The translations under genes and the position numbers were made by a program. The notes under the pieces are model-generated. The model had not been told where the DNA came from and searched no databases. It saw only the letters and a list, made by a program, of their open reading frames with translations. From Vibrio sp. RE88 (GTDB lineage: Bacteria; Pseudomonadota; Gammaproteobacteria; Enterobacterales; Vibrionaceae): a DNA stretch of 64,000 nucleotides. Shown piece after piece: positions 51,966-60,815 of the stretch (the stretch's first letter is position 1; the number at the start of each line of letters is the position of its first letter). The stretch spans positions 1 to 64,000 of the forward strand of contig NZ_VTYQ01000016.1 in the NCBI RefSeq assembly GCF_013113835.1. Reading direction: 5' to 3'.

Positions 51966-52031
51966 GGCTGATTACAATTCACCTCATTCACTATTTACCC
52001 TCACAGGGTATGCATCGCACAGGCTACCACT

Positions 52032-53393
52032 ATGACTACAGAGACCATTGTCGCTCAAGCGACTGCGCCCGGACGAGGCGGTGTCGGCATTATTCGCGTA
52101 TCCGGTCCCCTTGCGGCCAAAGTCGCTTCTGAGGTGACAGGCAAAGAATTACGTCCAAGATACGCAGAGTATCTGTCATTTACGGCTCAGGATGGCACTC
52201 AGCTCGATCAGGGTATCGCGCTCTACTTCCCTAATCCAAACTCCTTTACCGGCGAAGATGTCCTAGAACTGCAAGGCCATGGCGGCCCAGTCGTAATGGA
52301 TATGCTGATCAAGCGCATCCTGCAAATTCCAGGGATCCGTACCGCTCGTCCGGGTGAGTTTTCAGAGCGCGCCTTCCTCAATGACAAGCTCGATTTAGCC
52401 CAAGCAGAAGCCATTGCGGACTTAATTGATGCCAGCTCAGAACAAGCGGCAAAATCGGCCCTTAAATCGCTTCAAGGCGCGTTTTCAAATCGAATCCAAA
52501 CCTTGGTAGAGTCTCTGATACACCTGCGTATCTACGTCGAAGCCGCGATTGATTTCCCCGAAGAAGAAATCGATTTTCTTGCTGATGGTAAAGTCTCCGC
52601 CGACCTTCAGACGATTATTGATAACCTCACCGCCGTGCGCAAAGAAGCGACACAAGGCGCTATCATGCGCGAAGGGATGAAGGTAGTCATTGCCGGTCGA
52701 CCAAATGCGGGCAAATCCAGCCTTCTGAACGCTCTGTCGGGTAAAGAGTCTGCCATTGTGACCGACATTGCTGGCACCACCCGAGATGTATTGAGAGAGC
52801 ACATCCATATTGATGGCATGCCACTGCATATCATCGATACTGCAGGCCTACGCGATGCGTCAGATGAAGTCGAAAAGATAGGTATCGAACGTGCGTGGGA
52901 AGAAATCGATCAAGCCGACCGCGTCTTGTTTATGGTCGATGGCACCACCACAGATGCCACTGACCCGAAAGAGATTTGGCCTGACTTCGTCGATCGATTG
53001 CCGAGCAATATCGGCATGACAGTGATCCGCAATAAAGTCGATCAAACCGATGAAACACTTGGTATCTGTCATGTTAACGATCCAACGTTGATTCGTCTGT
53101 CGGCCAGAACGGGTCAGGGCGTCGAGTCACTGCGTACGCACCTTAAAGAGTGCATGGGCTTTGCGGGTGGGCACGAAGGTGGCTTTATGGCTCGTCGTCG
53201 TCACCTAGAAGCGCTGGAAAAAGCGGCTGAACACCTTGATATAGGTCAGCAGCAACTGGAAGGTTACATGGCGGGCGAAATCCTCGCAGAAGAATTGAGA
53301 ATTGCGCAGCAGCACCTGAATGAAATCACCGGAGAGTTCAGCTCAGATGACTTGCTCGGGCGCATCTTCTCCTCCTTCTGTATTGGCAAATAA
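52032..53393 (+). CDS. mnmE: tRNA modification GTPase MnmE
   Basis: With MnmG makes 5-carboxymethylaminomethyl-uridine at wobble position 34. The 453-residue protein has an N-terminal formyl-THF-binding domain starting TIVAQATAPGRGGVGIIRVSG-like, and an inserted G domain with GRPNAGKSS, switch DIAGTTRD, DTAG and NKVD, flanked by helices; it ends with the catalytic CIGK. Its partner mnmG lies just across oriC. Confidence 0.97.
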   Translation: MTTETIVAQATAPGRGGVGIIRVSGPLAAKVASEVTGKELRPRYAEYLSFTAQDGTQLDQGIALYFPNPNSFTGEDVLELQGHGGPVVMDMLIKRILQIPGIRTARPGEFSERAFLNDKLDLAQAEAIADLIDASSEQAAKSALKSLQGAFSNRIQTLVESLIHLRIYVEAAIDFPEEEIDFLADGKVSADLQTIIDNLTAVRKEATQGAIMREGMKVVIAGRPNAGKSSLLNALSGKESAIVTDIAGTTRDVLREHIHIDGMPLHIIDTAGLRDASDEVEKIGIERAWEEIDQADRVLFMVDGTTTDATDPKEIWPDFVDRLPSNIGMTVIRNKVDQTDETLGICHVNDPTLIRLSARTGQGVESLRTHLKECMGFAGGHEGGFMARRRHLEALEKAAEHLDIGQQQLEGYMAGEILAEELRIAQQHLNEITGEFSSDDLLGRIFSSFCIGK

Positions 53394-53400
53394 TCCCCAT

Positions 53401-53429
53401 ACACGCGACCTTTGAGTCGCGTGTTTTTT
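53401..53429 (+). terminator. Terminator after mnmE
   Basis: ACACGCGAC / GTCGCGTGT stem, 6-nt loop, then six T, directly upstream of mioC. Confidence 0.9.
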
Positions 53430-53446
53430 AGGTAAAAGGAAACCCT

Positions 53447-53881
53447 ATGATCCAAATAATTACCGGCAGTACATTAGGTGGTGCTGAATACGTTGGCGAT
53501 CATCTCAGTGATCTCCTGATTGAAAAAGGCTTTGAGACCTGCATTCACAACCAACCTGAGCTGAGTGAGATCCCGGCTGAAGGCACCTGGCTACTAATCA
53601 CTTCCACCCATGGTGCTGGTGAATACCCAGATAACATTCAGCCATTTATCCAAGCTCTGCAAGACACCCCACCAAGAATGTCTGGGGTTAAATATGCCGT
53701 GATTGCGATTGGCGACTCCAGTTACGATACATTCTGTGCTGCGGGCCAGCATGCTCATGCGCTACTCGCGGACATAGGTGGTACACCGGTTGCAGACTGC
53801 CTGACAATCGATGTGCTCAATCATGATGTCCCTGAAGATGCCGCTGAAGCTTGGCTAGCCGATCATATTGATAGCCTATAA
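53447..53881 (+). CDS. mioC: FMN-binding protein MioC
   Basis: A 144-residue flavodoxin-fold protein. The FMN phosphate loop GSTLGGAEYVG (about 7-17), STHGAGEYPDNIQPF (about 54-68) and GDSSYDTFCAAG (about 91-102) are intact. In E. coli MioC affects biotin synthase and its transcription can enter oriC. AAAGGA precedes the ATG, 17 bp after the mnmE terminator. Confidence 0.94.
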   Translation: MIQIITGSTLGGAEYVGDHLSDLLIEKGFETCIHNQPELSEIPAEGTWLLITSTHGAGEYPDNIQPFIQALQDTPPRMSGVKYAVIAIGDSSYDTFCAAGQHAHALLADIGGTPVADCLTIDVLNHDVPEDAAEAWLADHIDSL

Positions 53882-53891
53882 TCCCCCAACA

Positions 53892-53930
53892 AGGAAGTGA
53901 TTGCTCATTGTCACTTCCTCTCTTCTTTCT
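53892..53930 (+). terminator. Hairpin after mioC facing oriC
   Basis: AGGAAGTGA / TCACTTCCT, 9 perfect pairs with a 10-nt loop, followed by a pyrimidine-rich CTCTTCTTTCTC. Probable terminator limiting mioC transcription into oriC. Confidence 0.7.
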
Positions 53931-54157
53931 CAATCTAGTGAAATTTCAATCGTTCTAGCTGTGGATAAAATGCAAACTATCCGGTGATTAACCTATAGTT
54001 ATCCAAAGAACAACTCTTGATCTATTTTTCGCCTGTGAATAACTAGCCATTTTGATCTCAGGTAATCCTCGATCTGATCAAGGCAAGATCACATCATTTG
54101 ATCTGTTTAAGATCCATGATCTTGTTGATCATTTTTTACTTATCCACAGAGATCGTC

Positions 54158-54208
54158 GATCCTTATAATAGATCTAATAAAAGATCATATATAGAGATCC
54201 TATATAAG
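54158..54208 (+). repeat. DNA unwinding element: four tandem GATC-started 12-13-mers
   Basis: GATCCTTATAATA (54158), GATCTAATAAAA (54171), GATCATATATAGA (54183) and GATCCTATATAAG (54196) follow without gaps at 13, 12 and 13 bp. E. coli has three 13-mers starting GATCT; here a fourth unit adjoins. The block begins 10 bp after box R1. Confidence 0.9.
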
Positions 54209-54329
54209 TAAGCTTTGTCAGAGGCTTAGATTAAAAACGCGAAAAGCGATTTTCTATCAATGTGAAAGCAGGTAGAATAGCGCTCTTTTTTATCTGCCCA
54301 TCTCTCTATTGAATACCAGAGGTCAGTTC

Positions 54330-56225
54330 ATGCTTTATCACGAAAAATTTGACGTCATTGTTGTCGGTGGCGGACACGCAGGAACGGAAGCCGCACTCGC
54401 ATCAGCTCGCACAGGACAAAAGACGCTGTTACTGACACATAACATCGACACTTTAGGTCAGATGTCATGTAATCCAGCCATTGGTGGCATCGGTAAAGGC
54501 CACTTAGTCAAAGAAGTGGATGCGATGGGAGGGTTAATGGCCCAAGCCATCGATCACGCTGGTATTCAATTCAGAACACTGAATGCATCTAAAGGTCCTG
54601 CAGTAAGAGCAACTCGTGCTCAAGCTGATCGTGCTCTGTACAAAGCCTATGTTCGTGAAGCATTAGAAAATGCCCCCAACCTGACCTTATTCCAGCAATC
54701 TGTCGATGATCTGATTGTTGAGCAGGACAAAGCTGTCGGTGTTGTGACGCAGATGGGCCTGCGTTTTCATGCCAAAGCAGTCGTATTGACGGTTGGGACT
54801 TTCCTTGGCGGTAAGATCCATATCGGTATGGAAAGCTCTTCTGGTGGTCGTGCGGGCGATCCTCCTTCCATAGCACTGGCGGATCGTTTACGTGAATTAC
54901 CATTCCGTGTTGATCGCCTTAAGACAGGAACTCCACCACGAATTGACGCGCGAAGTGTTGATTTCTCCCAGTTGGAAGCCCAACACGGTGATAATCCAAC
55001 CCCTGTATTCTCCTTTATGGGTCAGAGAACACAACATCCTCGTCAGATCCCGTGTTTTATTACCCATACCAACGATCAAACCCACGAAGTGATCCGCAAT
55101 AACTTAGATCGTAGCCCGATGTATGCAGGTGTGATCGAGGGGATTGGCCCACGTTACTGCCCATCGATTGAAGACAAAGTGATGCGTTTTGCTGACAAAA
55201 ACAGCCATCAGATCTTTATCGAGCCTGAAGGACTGAACACGCATGAGCTCTATCCAAATGGCATCTCCACCAGCTTGCCGTTTGATGTTCAAGTTCAGAT
55301 CGTTCGTTCAATGAAAGGGTTTGAAAATGCCCACATTGTGCGACCAGGCTACGCGATAGAATACGATTTCTTTGATCCACGTGATTTAAAACAGACCTAC
55401 GAAACCAAATTTATTAATGGTTTGTTCTTTGCTGGCCAGATCAACGGCACCACAGGCTATGAAGAAGCGGCTGCGCAAGGTTTAATGGCGGGTTTGAACG
55501 CCAGCCTGTACAGTCAGGACAAAGACGGTTGGAGCCCACGTCGTGATCAGGCTTATGTCGGTGTTTTGATTGATGACCTGTCAACGATGGGCACCAAAGA
55601 ACCGTATCGCATGTTCACTTCACGCGCCGAGTATCGTTTGTTGCTGCGCGAAGATAACGCGGATCTGCGTCTGACAGAGCAGGCACGTGAACTTGGTTTG
55701 ATCGATGATCTTCGTTGGGCGCGTTTCAATGAAAAGATCGACAACATGACCAAAGAGCGCCAGCGTCTGAAAGACACTTGGATGAACCCTAAATCACAAG
55801 GCATTGATGCGCTCAACCAACTGCTAAAAACACCAATGGTGCGTGAAGCCAGTGGTGAAGATCTGCTGCGTCGCCCTGAGATGACCTATCAGCAGCTGAC
55901 TGAGCTGGAAGCCTTTGCGCCTGCGCTGGAGGATCATCAGGCTGCTGAGCAAGTAGAAATCCAAGTCAAATACGAAGGTTACATTAAGCGTCAGCAAGAC
56001 GAGATTGAAAAATCTCTGCGTCATGAGCACACGCACCTGCCACTTGATATGGATTACGCCAACGTGAAAGGCCTGTCAAATGAAGTGGTAGCAAAATTGA
56101 ATGAATCGAAGCCGGAATCCATTGGTATCGCATCGCGCATCTCTGGAATTACGCCAGCGGCCATCTCCATCTTGCTTGTTCATCTCAAAAAGCAAGGCAT
56201 GTTGAAAAAAGGTGAGGAAGCATAA
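54330..56225 (+). CDS. mnmG: tRNA uridine 5-carboxymethylaminomethyl modification enzyme MnmG (GidA)
   Basis: FAD-dependent partner of MnmE. The 631-residue protein has the dinucleotide fold VGGGHAGTEAALASARTG (about 12-29), CNPAIGGIGKGHLV (about 47-60), the PRYCPSIEDK block (about 272-281), and a C-terminal helical tRNA/MnmE-binding domain. ATG 54330 (MLYHEKFDVIV) follows AGAGGT; an in-frame upstream start at 54309 is less likely. Transcription leads away from oriC. The stop overlaps the rsmG start (TAATG). Confidence 0.97.
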   Translation: MLYHEKFDVIVVGGGHAGTEAALASARTGQKTLLLTHNIDTLGQMSCNPAIGGIGKGHLVKEVDAMGGLMAQAIDHAGIQFRTLNASKGPAVRATRAQADRALYKAYVREALENAPNLTLFQQSVDDLIVEQDKAVGVVTQMGLRFHAKAVVLTVGTFLGGKIHIGMESSSGGRAGDPPSIALADRLRELPFRVDRLKTGTPPRIDARSVDFSQLEAQHGDNPTPVFSFMGQRTQHPRQIPCFITHTNDQTHEVIRNNLDRSPMYAGVIEGIGPRYCPSIEDKVMRFADKNSHQIFIEPEGLNTHELYPNGISTSLPFDVQVQIVRSMKGFENAHIVRPGYAIEYDFFDPRDLKQTYETKFINGLFFAGQINGTTGYEEAAAQGLMAGLNASLYSQDKDGWSPRRDQAYVGVLIDDLSTMGTKEPYRMFTSRAEYRLLLREDNADLRLTEQARELGLIDDLRWARFNEKIDNMTKERQRLKDTWMNPKSQGIDALNQLLKTPMVREASGEDLLRRPEMTYQQLTELEAFAPALEDHQAAEQVEIQVKYEGYIKRQQDEIEKSLRHEHTHLPLDMDYANVKGLSNEVVAKLNESKPESIGIASRISGITPAAISILLVHLKKQGMLKKGEEA

Positions 56226-56857
56226 TGAGCGCATTACGTTCTCAACTGGATGCACTGATCGGACAAACTACGCTTGAGGTGTCAGAACGCCAACGAGATC
56301 AACTTGTTGGTTATGTTGAAATGCTCAACAAATGGAACAAAGCTTATAATCTGACCTCAGTACGCGATCCCAGTGACATGCTGGTGAAACACATCCTCGA
56401 TAGCATAGTGGTCAGCACTCACTTACAAGGCCAACGTTTTATTGACGTGGGTACAGGGCCGGGTCTGCCGGGGATCCCTTTGTCTATCATGAATCCAGAC
56501 AAAGAATTCTATTTGCTCGACAGCCTTGGTAAGCGCATTCGTTTTATTAAACAAGTGCTGCATGAACTTAAGATCGACAATGTCACGCCGATTCAAAGCC
56601 GCGTTGAAGAGTTTCAGCCACAGGACAAATTTGATGGCGTATTAAGCCGAGCGTTTGCCTCTATGGTTGATATGGTGGAGTGGTGTCATCACTTACCTAA
56701 AGCCCAAACCGGCTGTTTCATGGCCCTTAAGGGCCAACTGCCTCAGGATGAGATTGACCAGCTTCCGGACTGGTGTTCTGTGACCGACATCAAAGCTTTG
56801 CAAGTTCCTGAATTGGAAGGTGAGCGTCATCTAGTAATCTTATCCCGCAAGGAATAA
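56225..56857 (+). CDS. rsmG: 16S rRNA (guanine527-N7)-methyltransferase
   Basis: SAM-dependent enzyme methylating G527 of 16S rRNA; loss gives low-level streptomycin resistance. The 210-residue protein has NKWNKAYNLTSVRDP (about 36-50), SAM loop DVGTGPGLPGIPLSI (about 74-88) and LSRAFASM. One-base overlap with mnmG suggests coupled translation. Confidence 0.96.
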   Translation: MSALRSQLDALIGQTTLEVSERQRDQLVGYVEMLNKWNKAYNLTSVRDPSDMLVKHILDSIVVSTHLQGQRFIDVGTGPGLPGIPLSIMNPDKEFYLLDSLGKRIRFIKQVLHELKIDNVTPIQSRVEEFQPQDKFDGVLSRAFASMVDMVEWCHHLPKAQTGCFMALKGQLPQDEIDQLPDWCSVTDIKALQVPELEGERHLVILSRKE

Positions 56858-56871
56858 AAGCGAGGTTCACC

Positions 56872-57645
56872 GTGGGAAAAATCGTAGCAATCGCCAACCA
56901 GAAAGGTGGAGTTGGTAAAACAACAACGTGCATCAACTTAGCCGCGTCTATGGCTGCGACCAAGCGCAAAGTATTGGTGATTGATCTCGATCCGCAAGGT
57001 AACGCCACTATGGCCAGTGGCGTTGATAAGTATCAGGTCGATGCCACCGCTTATGAGCTGTTGGTTGAAGACGTCGCCTTTGATGATGTCGTGTGTCGCA
57101 AGACCTCTGGCAATTATGATTTGATTGCTGCCAACGGCGACGTCACTGCCGCTGAAATTAAACTGATGGAAGTGTTTGCGCGCGAAGTTCGTCTTAAACA
57201 TGCACTTGCGTCAGTTCGCGATAACTATGATTTCATCTTTATCGATTGTCCTCCATCGCTAAACCTTCTTACAATCAATGCCATGGCCGCAGCAGATTCG
57301 GTCTTGGTTCCTATGCAGTGTGAGTATTTCGCACTGGAAGGTCTAACAGCATTAATGGATACCATCAGTAAGCTGGCAGCGGTGGTAAATGAAAATCTTA
57401 AAATCGAAGGTCTGCTTCGCACCATGTATGACCCTCGTAACCGCTTATCCAACGAAGTATCCGATCAGTTGAAAAAGCACTTTGGTAACAAGGTGTACCG
57501 CACTGTTATTCCGCGCAATGTTCGTCTGGCCGAAGCGCCAAGTCATGGTAAACCTGCCATGTATTACGACAAATACTCCGCAGGCGCAAAAGCGTATCTG
57601 GCTCTAGCCGGAGAAATGCTGCGCCGCGATGAAGTCCCTGCATAA
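56872..57645 (+). CDS. parA: Chromosome-partitioning ATPase ParA
   Basis: Deviant Walker ATPase that moves the origin region with ParB-parS. The 257-residue protein has NQKGGVGKTTTCINLAAS (about 9-26), LDPQGNA switch (about 39-45) and FIDCPPSLNLLT (about 123-134). The start codon is GTG (56872), with GAGGT 6 nt upstream. It lacks the N-terminal DNA-binding domain of P1-type ParA, as expected for chromosomal ParA/Soj. Confidence 0.96.
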   Translation: MGKIVAIANQKGGVGKTTTCINLAASMAATKRKVLVIDLDPQGNATMASGVDKYQVDATAYELLVEDVAFDDVVCRKTSGNYDLIAANGDVTAAEIKLMEVFAREVRLKHALASVRDNYDFIFIDCPPSLNLLTINAMAAADSVLVPMQCEYFALEGLTALMDTISKLAAVVNENLKIEGLLRTMYDPRNRLSNEVSDQLKKHFGNKVYRTVIPRNVRLAEAPSHGKPAMYYDKYSAGAKAYLALAGEMLRRDEVPA

Positions 57646-57667
57646 CCCAACCAAAGGAATTTGTCTC

Positions 57668-58549
57668 ATGTCTAAACGTGGTTTAGGTAAAGGGCTTGAT
57701 GCTCTGCTTTCAACGAGCTCGCTCGCGCGTGAAAAACAGCAAAGTGCCTTGCACAGCCAAGAGCTTTCTTCTGATGGGGAACTGACGGATTTAAGCATCA
57801 ATAGCCTTAAGCCGGGTGTTTATCAGCCGCGTAAAGACATGGAGCCTGAAGCGCTTGAAGAGTTAGCGGCTTCGATAGAGTCTCAGGGAATTATCCAGCC
57901 GATCGTGGTTCGCCAGGTTGAAAACGACAAGTTTGAAATCATTGCGGGTGAACGCCGCTGGCGTGCGGCACGTAAAGCGGGGCTCAAGCAAGTACCGTGT
58001 GTGATCAAAAACGTCGACGATCGCGCTGCGATCGCTATGGCGTTGATCGAGAACATTCAGCGTGAAGATCTTAATGTAATCGAAGAAGCGGTCGCCCTCG
58101 ATCGTCTTCAGGAAGAATTTTCTCTCACCCACCAGCAAGTGGCTGAGGTGATCGGTAAGTCGCGCGCTACTGTGAGTAACTTGCTGCGACTGAATCAGCT
58201 GGAAATGGACGTCAAGTATCTCCTTTCAGAAAAAATGCTCGAAATGGGCCACGCACGTGCGTTGTTGGCATTGGAAGGGGAAGAGCAGGTTGAGGTCGCT
58301 GAACTGGTCGCGAAGAAGCGTATGACAGTTCGTCAGACAGAACAGTTAGTGAAAAAGTGTCTCCAGCCGCAATCTGAAGAGAAAAATGAGCTTCAAGACA
58401 CTGAGGCACAACAAATGTCACAGAAATTGAGTGAAATGCTCAGTGCTAAAGTGGCAATCGTGCGTGCCAAGAACGGGGCGTCGAAAGTCACGATTAGTCT
58501 TGATGAGCCTCACAAATTAGAGCAACTGATTGCCAAGCTTGAAGGCTAA
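57668..58549 (+). CDS. parB: Chromosome-partitioning protein ParB
   Basis: CTP-dependent parS-binding clamp. The 293-residue protein starts SKRGLGKGLDALLS, has the CTP/arginine-rich GERRWRAARKAGL motif (about 93-105), the helix-turn-helix LTHQQVAEVIGKSRATVSNLLRL (parts at about 153-175) and a C-terminal dimerisation domain. ATG 57668 fits the family; the frame overlapping parA upstream is ignored. 22 bp after parA. Confidence 0.96.
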   Translation: MSKRGLGKGLDALLSTSSLAREKQQSALHSQELSSDGELTDLSINSLKPGVYQPRKDMEPEALEELAASIESQGIIQPIVVRQVENDKFEIIAGERRWRAARKAGLKQVPCVIKNVDDRAAIAMALIENIQREDLNVIEEAVALDRLQEEFSLTHQQVAEVIGKSRATVSNLLRLNQLEMDVKYLLSEKMLEMGHARALLALEGEEQVEVAELVAKKRMTVRQTEQLVKKCLQPQSEEKNELQDTEAQQMSQKLSEMLSAKVAIVRAKNGASKVTISLDEPHKLEQLIAKLEG

Positions 58550-58647
58550 ATGAGATAATTGATCTCGGTCAATTATGTAAAAAAACGAATTTTTGTGCGA
58601 AAGTTGTCGGTTTGTAAACAAAATTGTAACTTTTTGCGGTGTTTTAA

Positions 58648-58675
58648 TTGCATTCAATAGGACTCACCGTATAAT
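58648..58675 (+). promoter_or_regulatory. atp operon promoter
   Basis: TTGCAT (58648-58653), 16-bp spacer, TATAAT (58670-58675), in the 186-bp gap between parB and atpI. Confidence 0.75.
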
Positions 58676-58735
58676 TTTCGCCAATTTCCCAGCATGAGGT
58701 AGTAACGCTGTGGATTTTACTCGAGGTACGAATAC

Positions 58736-59125
58736 ATGGTAGCTGCGTTAGCTAGACCAGGACGAGAGCTTGCAAAGCGATTGTTAATGATCCAGTTTGG
58801 CGCGGTTACACTAATGGCGGCAGGAATGGCAGTGGCTGTGAATGCTGAATGGGGGCTTTCAGCACTGATTGGTGGCGGCATTTTTGTTGTCGCGAATGCG
58901 GTGTTCGCATTGTTTGCTTTCATGTATGGTGGGGCTCGCGCTGCAAAGCGTATCGCGAACTCTTTCTATGCAGGTGAAGCACTGAAAATCCTTATCACAG
59001 TGGCGCTTTTTTCCGTTGCTTACATGTATATACAGGTGGAACTTGTTCCCCTTAAGCTAACCTATTTGCTGGCTCTAGGTATTAATATCTGTGCGCCAGT
59101 GCTATTCATTAACAACAAAAAATAG
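58736..59125 (+). CDS. atpI: F0F1 ATP synthase subunit I
   Basis: A 129-residue membrane protein with about four helices, the assembly-assisting first gene of the atp operon (proposed c-ring chaperone or cation carrier). GAGGT precedes the ATG. Sequence is poorly conserved in the family, but position and topology fit. Confidence 0.9.
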   Translation: MVAALARPGRELAKRLLMIQFGAVTLMAAGMAVAVNAEWGLSALIGGGIFVVANAVFALFAFMYGGARAAKRIANSFYAGEALKILITVALFSVAYMYIQVELVPLKLTYLLALGINICAPVLFINNKK

Positions 59126-59133
59126 GATGAGTT

Positions 59134-59946
59134 ATGGCTGCGCCAGGTGAAGCGCTAACTGCGTCCGGATACATTTCCCACCACCTTACAAACCTTTCTA
59201 CTTATAAGTTAGGTCTTGTAGCGGAGGAGGCAAGTTTCTGGAACGTACATATCGATAGCCTGTTTTTTTCTTGGTTTACTGGTTTAATTTTCCTAGGAAT
59301 CTTTTACAAGGTAGCAAAGAGAACAACAGCGGGTGTACCAGGTAAGCTTCAGTGTGCTGTAGAAATGATCGTTGAATTTGTCGCGGAAAACGTCAAAGAC
59401 ACGTTCCATGGACGCAACCCACTGATCGCGCCTTTAGCACTGACTATCTTTTGTTGGGTATTCTTAATGAACTTGATGGACTTAGTGCCAATCGACTTCT
59501 TACCTTACCCAGCAGAGCATTGGCTTGGTATTCCTTACCTAAAGGTTGTACCGTCTGCTGATGTGAATATCACCATGGCTATGGCTCTAGGCGTTTTCGC
59601 TCTGATGATTTACTACAGCATCAAAGTGAAAGGTCTAGGTGGATTCGCTAAAGAATTAGCACTACATCCATTCAATCACCCACTGATGATTCCGTTTAAC
59701 CTACTGATTGAAGTGGTCTCGCTACTGGCGAAACCTCTATCTCTTGGTATGCGTCTATTCGGTAACATGTTCGCGGGTGAGGTTGTATTCATTCTTTGTG
59801 CGGCAATGCTACCATGGTACTTGCAATGGATGGGTTCACTACCGTGGGCAATCTTCCATGTCTTGGTTATCACGATTCAAGCCTTCGTGTTTATGATGTT
59901 GACAATTGTTTACCTGTCAATGGCACACGAAGACAGTGATCATTAA
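59134..59946 (+). CDS. atpB: ATP synthase F0 subunit a
   Basis: Stator channel subunit of F0, 270 residues with five or six helices. The essential arginine is in LAKPLSLGMRLFGNMFAGE (about R208), and the conserved Asn-Pro region DLVPIDFLPY (about 115-124) is present. Starts 8 bp after atpI. Confidence 0.97.
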   Translation: MAAPGEALTASGYISHHLTNLSTYKLGLVAEEASFWNVHIDSLFFSWFTGLIFLGIFYKVAKRTTAGVPGKLQCAVEMIVEFVAENVKDTFHGRNPLIAPLALTIFCWVFLMNLMDLVPIDFLPYPAEHWLGIPYLKVVPSADVNITMAMALGVFALMIYYSIKVKGLGGFAKELALHPFNHPLMIPFNLLIEVVSLLAKPLSLGMRLFGNMFAGEVVFILCAAMLPWYLQWMGSLPWAIFHVLVITIQAFVFMMLTIVYLSMAHEDSDH

Positions 59947-60003
59947 TTTTTTTAAAGCTTTTTATTTGGGCAACTAGCCAACAACTATAAATTGGAGATA
60001 GTA

Positions 60004-60258
60004 ATGGAAACTTTACTGAGCTTTTCTGCAATCGCCGTAGGTCTTATCGTCGGTCTTGCTTCTCTTGGTACTGCGATTGGTTTCGCACTTCTAGGTGGTA
60101 AATTCCTTGAAGGTGCAGCACGTCAACCAGAAATGGCTCCTATGCTACAAGTTAAGATGTTCATCATCGCGGGTCTACTTGATGCGGTTCCAATGATCGG
60201 TATCGTAATCGCACTTCTATTCACATTCGCGAACCCATTCGTTGGTCAACTAGGTTAA
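60004..60258 (+). CDS. atpE: ATP synthase F0 subunit c
   Basis: An 84-residue hairpin of two membrane helices forming the rotor ring. The ion-carrying carboxylate is Asp60 in AGLLDAVPM, and the polar loop is ARQPEM. The Na+-type signature (Gln in helix 1, Glu-Ser in helix 2) is absent, so protons are the predicted coupling ion. ATG 60004 follows GGAG; the frame is open four codons upstream from a TTG. Confidence 0.97.
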   Translation: METLLSFSAIAVGLIVGLASLGTAIGFALLGGKFLEGAARQPEMAPMLQVKMFIIAGLLDAVPMIGIVIALLFTFANPFVGQLG

Positions 60259-60330
60259 TCACTTTTAACTTTCGACAAGCTTTGGCTTGTTATTGATTAA
60301 TACTAAGTCCGAATAGAAGGGGTAGCTGTT

Positions 60331-60801
60331 GTGAATATAAACGCAACTCTGCTAGGTCAAGCAATCTCGTTTGCACTGTTTGTGTGGTTCTGCATGAAGT
60401 ATGTATGGCCGCCATTGATGCAAGCGATCGAAGAGCGTCAGAAAAAAATTGCTGACGGTCTACAAGCAGCTGAACGTGCTGCAAAAGACTTGGATCTAGC
60501 GCAAGCAAACGCTTCTGAACAGATGAAAGAAGCGAAGCGCACAGCAACAGAGGTCATCGAGCAAGCGAACAAGCGTAAAGCTCAAATTCTAGATGAAGCT
60601 CGTGAAGAAGCTCAGGCAGAACGCCAGAAGATTCTTTCACAAGCGGAAGCTGAACTTGAAGCTGAACGCAACCGTGCACGCGATGAGCTGCGCAAACAAG
60701 TTGCAACTCTGGCTGTAGCTGGTGCTGAGAAAATCATTGAGCGTTCTATCGATAAAGATGCGCACAAAGATATTCTCGACAACATTACTGCAAAACTTTA
60801 A
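60331..60801 (+). CDS. atpF: ATP synthase F0 subunit b
   Basis: Peripheral stalk subunit, 156 residues as in E. coli: one N-terminal membrane helix (about 5-25, with LLGQAISFALFVWFCMKYVW) and a long charged coiled coil, ending in the IIERSIDK region that binds delta. The start is GTG (60331) after AAGGGG. Confidence 0.97.
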   Translation: MNINATLLGQAISFALFVWFCMKYVWPPLMQAIEERQKKIADGLQAAERAAKDLDLAQANASEQMKEAKRTATEVIEQANKRKAQILDEAREEAQAERQKILSQAEAELEAERNRARDELRKQVATLAVAGAEKIIERSIDKDAHKDILDNITAKL

Positions 60802-60815
60802 GTCTGGGGGCGCCT

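Larger units (their letters stand above)
53882..54329. other. oriC: Chromosomal replication origin oriC
   Basis: Four DnaA boxes sit in the E. coli order and orientation: R4 TTATCCACA (53960-53968, minus), R3 TTATCCAAA (53999-54007, plus), R2 TTATTCACA (54034-54042, minus), R1 TTATCCACA (54140-54148, plus), then an AT-rich unwinding region. I count 14 GATC sites between 54019 and 54199. The mioC-oriC-mnmG setting is the standard one. A TAGAAT at 54273-54278 may be the mnmG -10. Confidence 0.97.
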
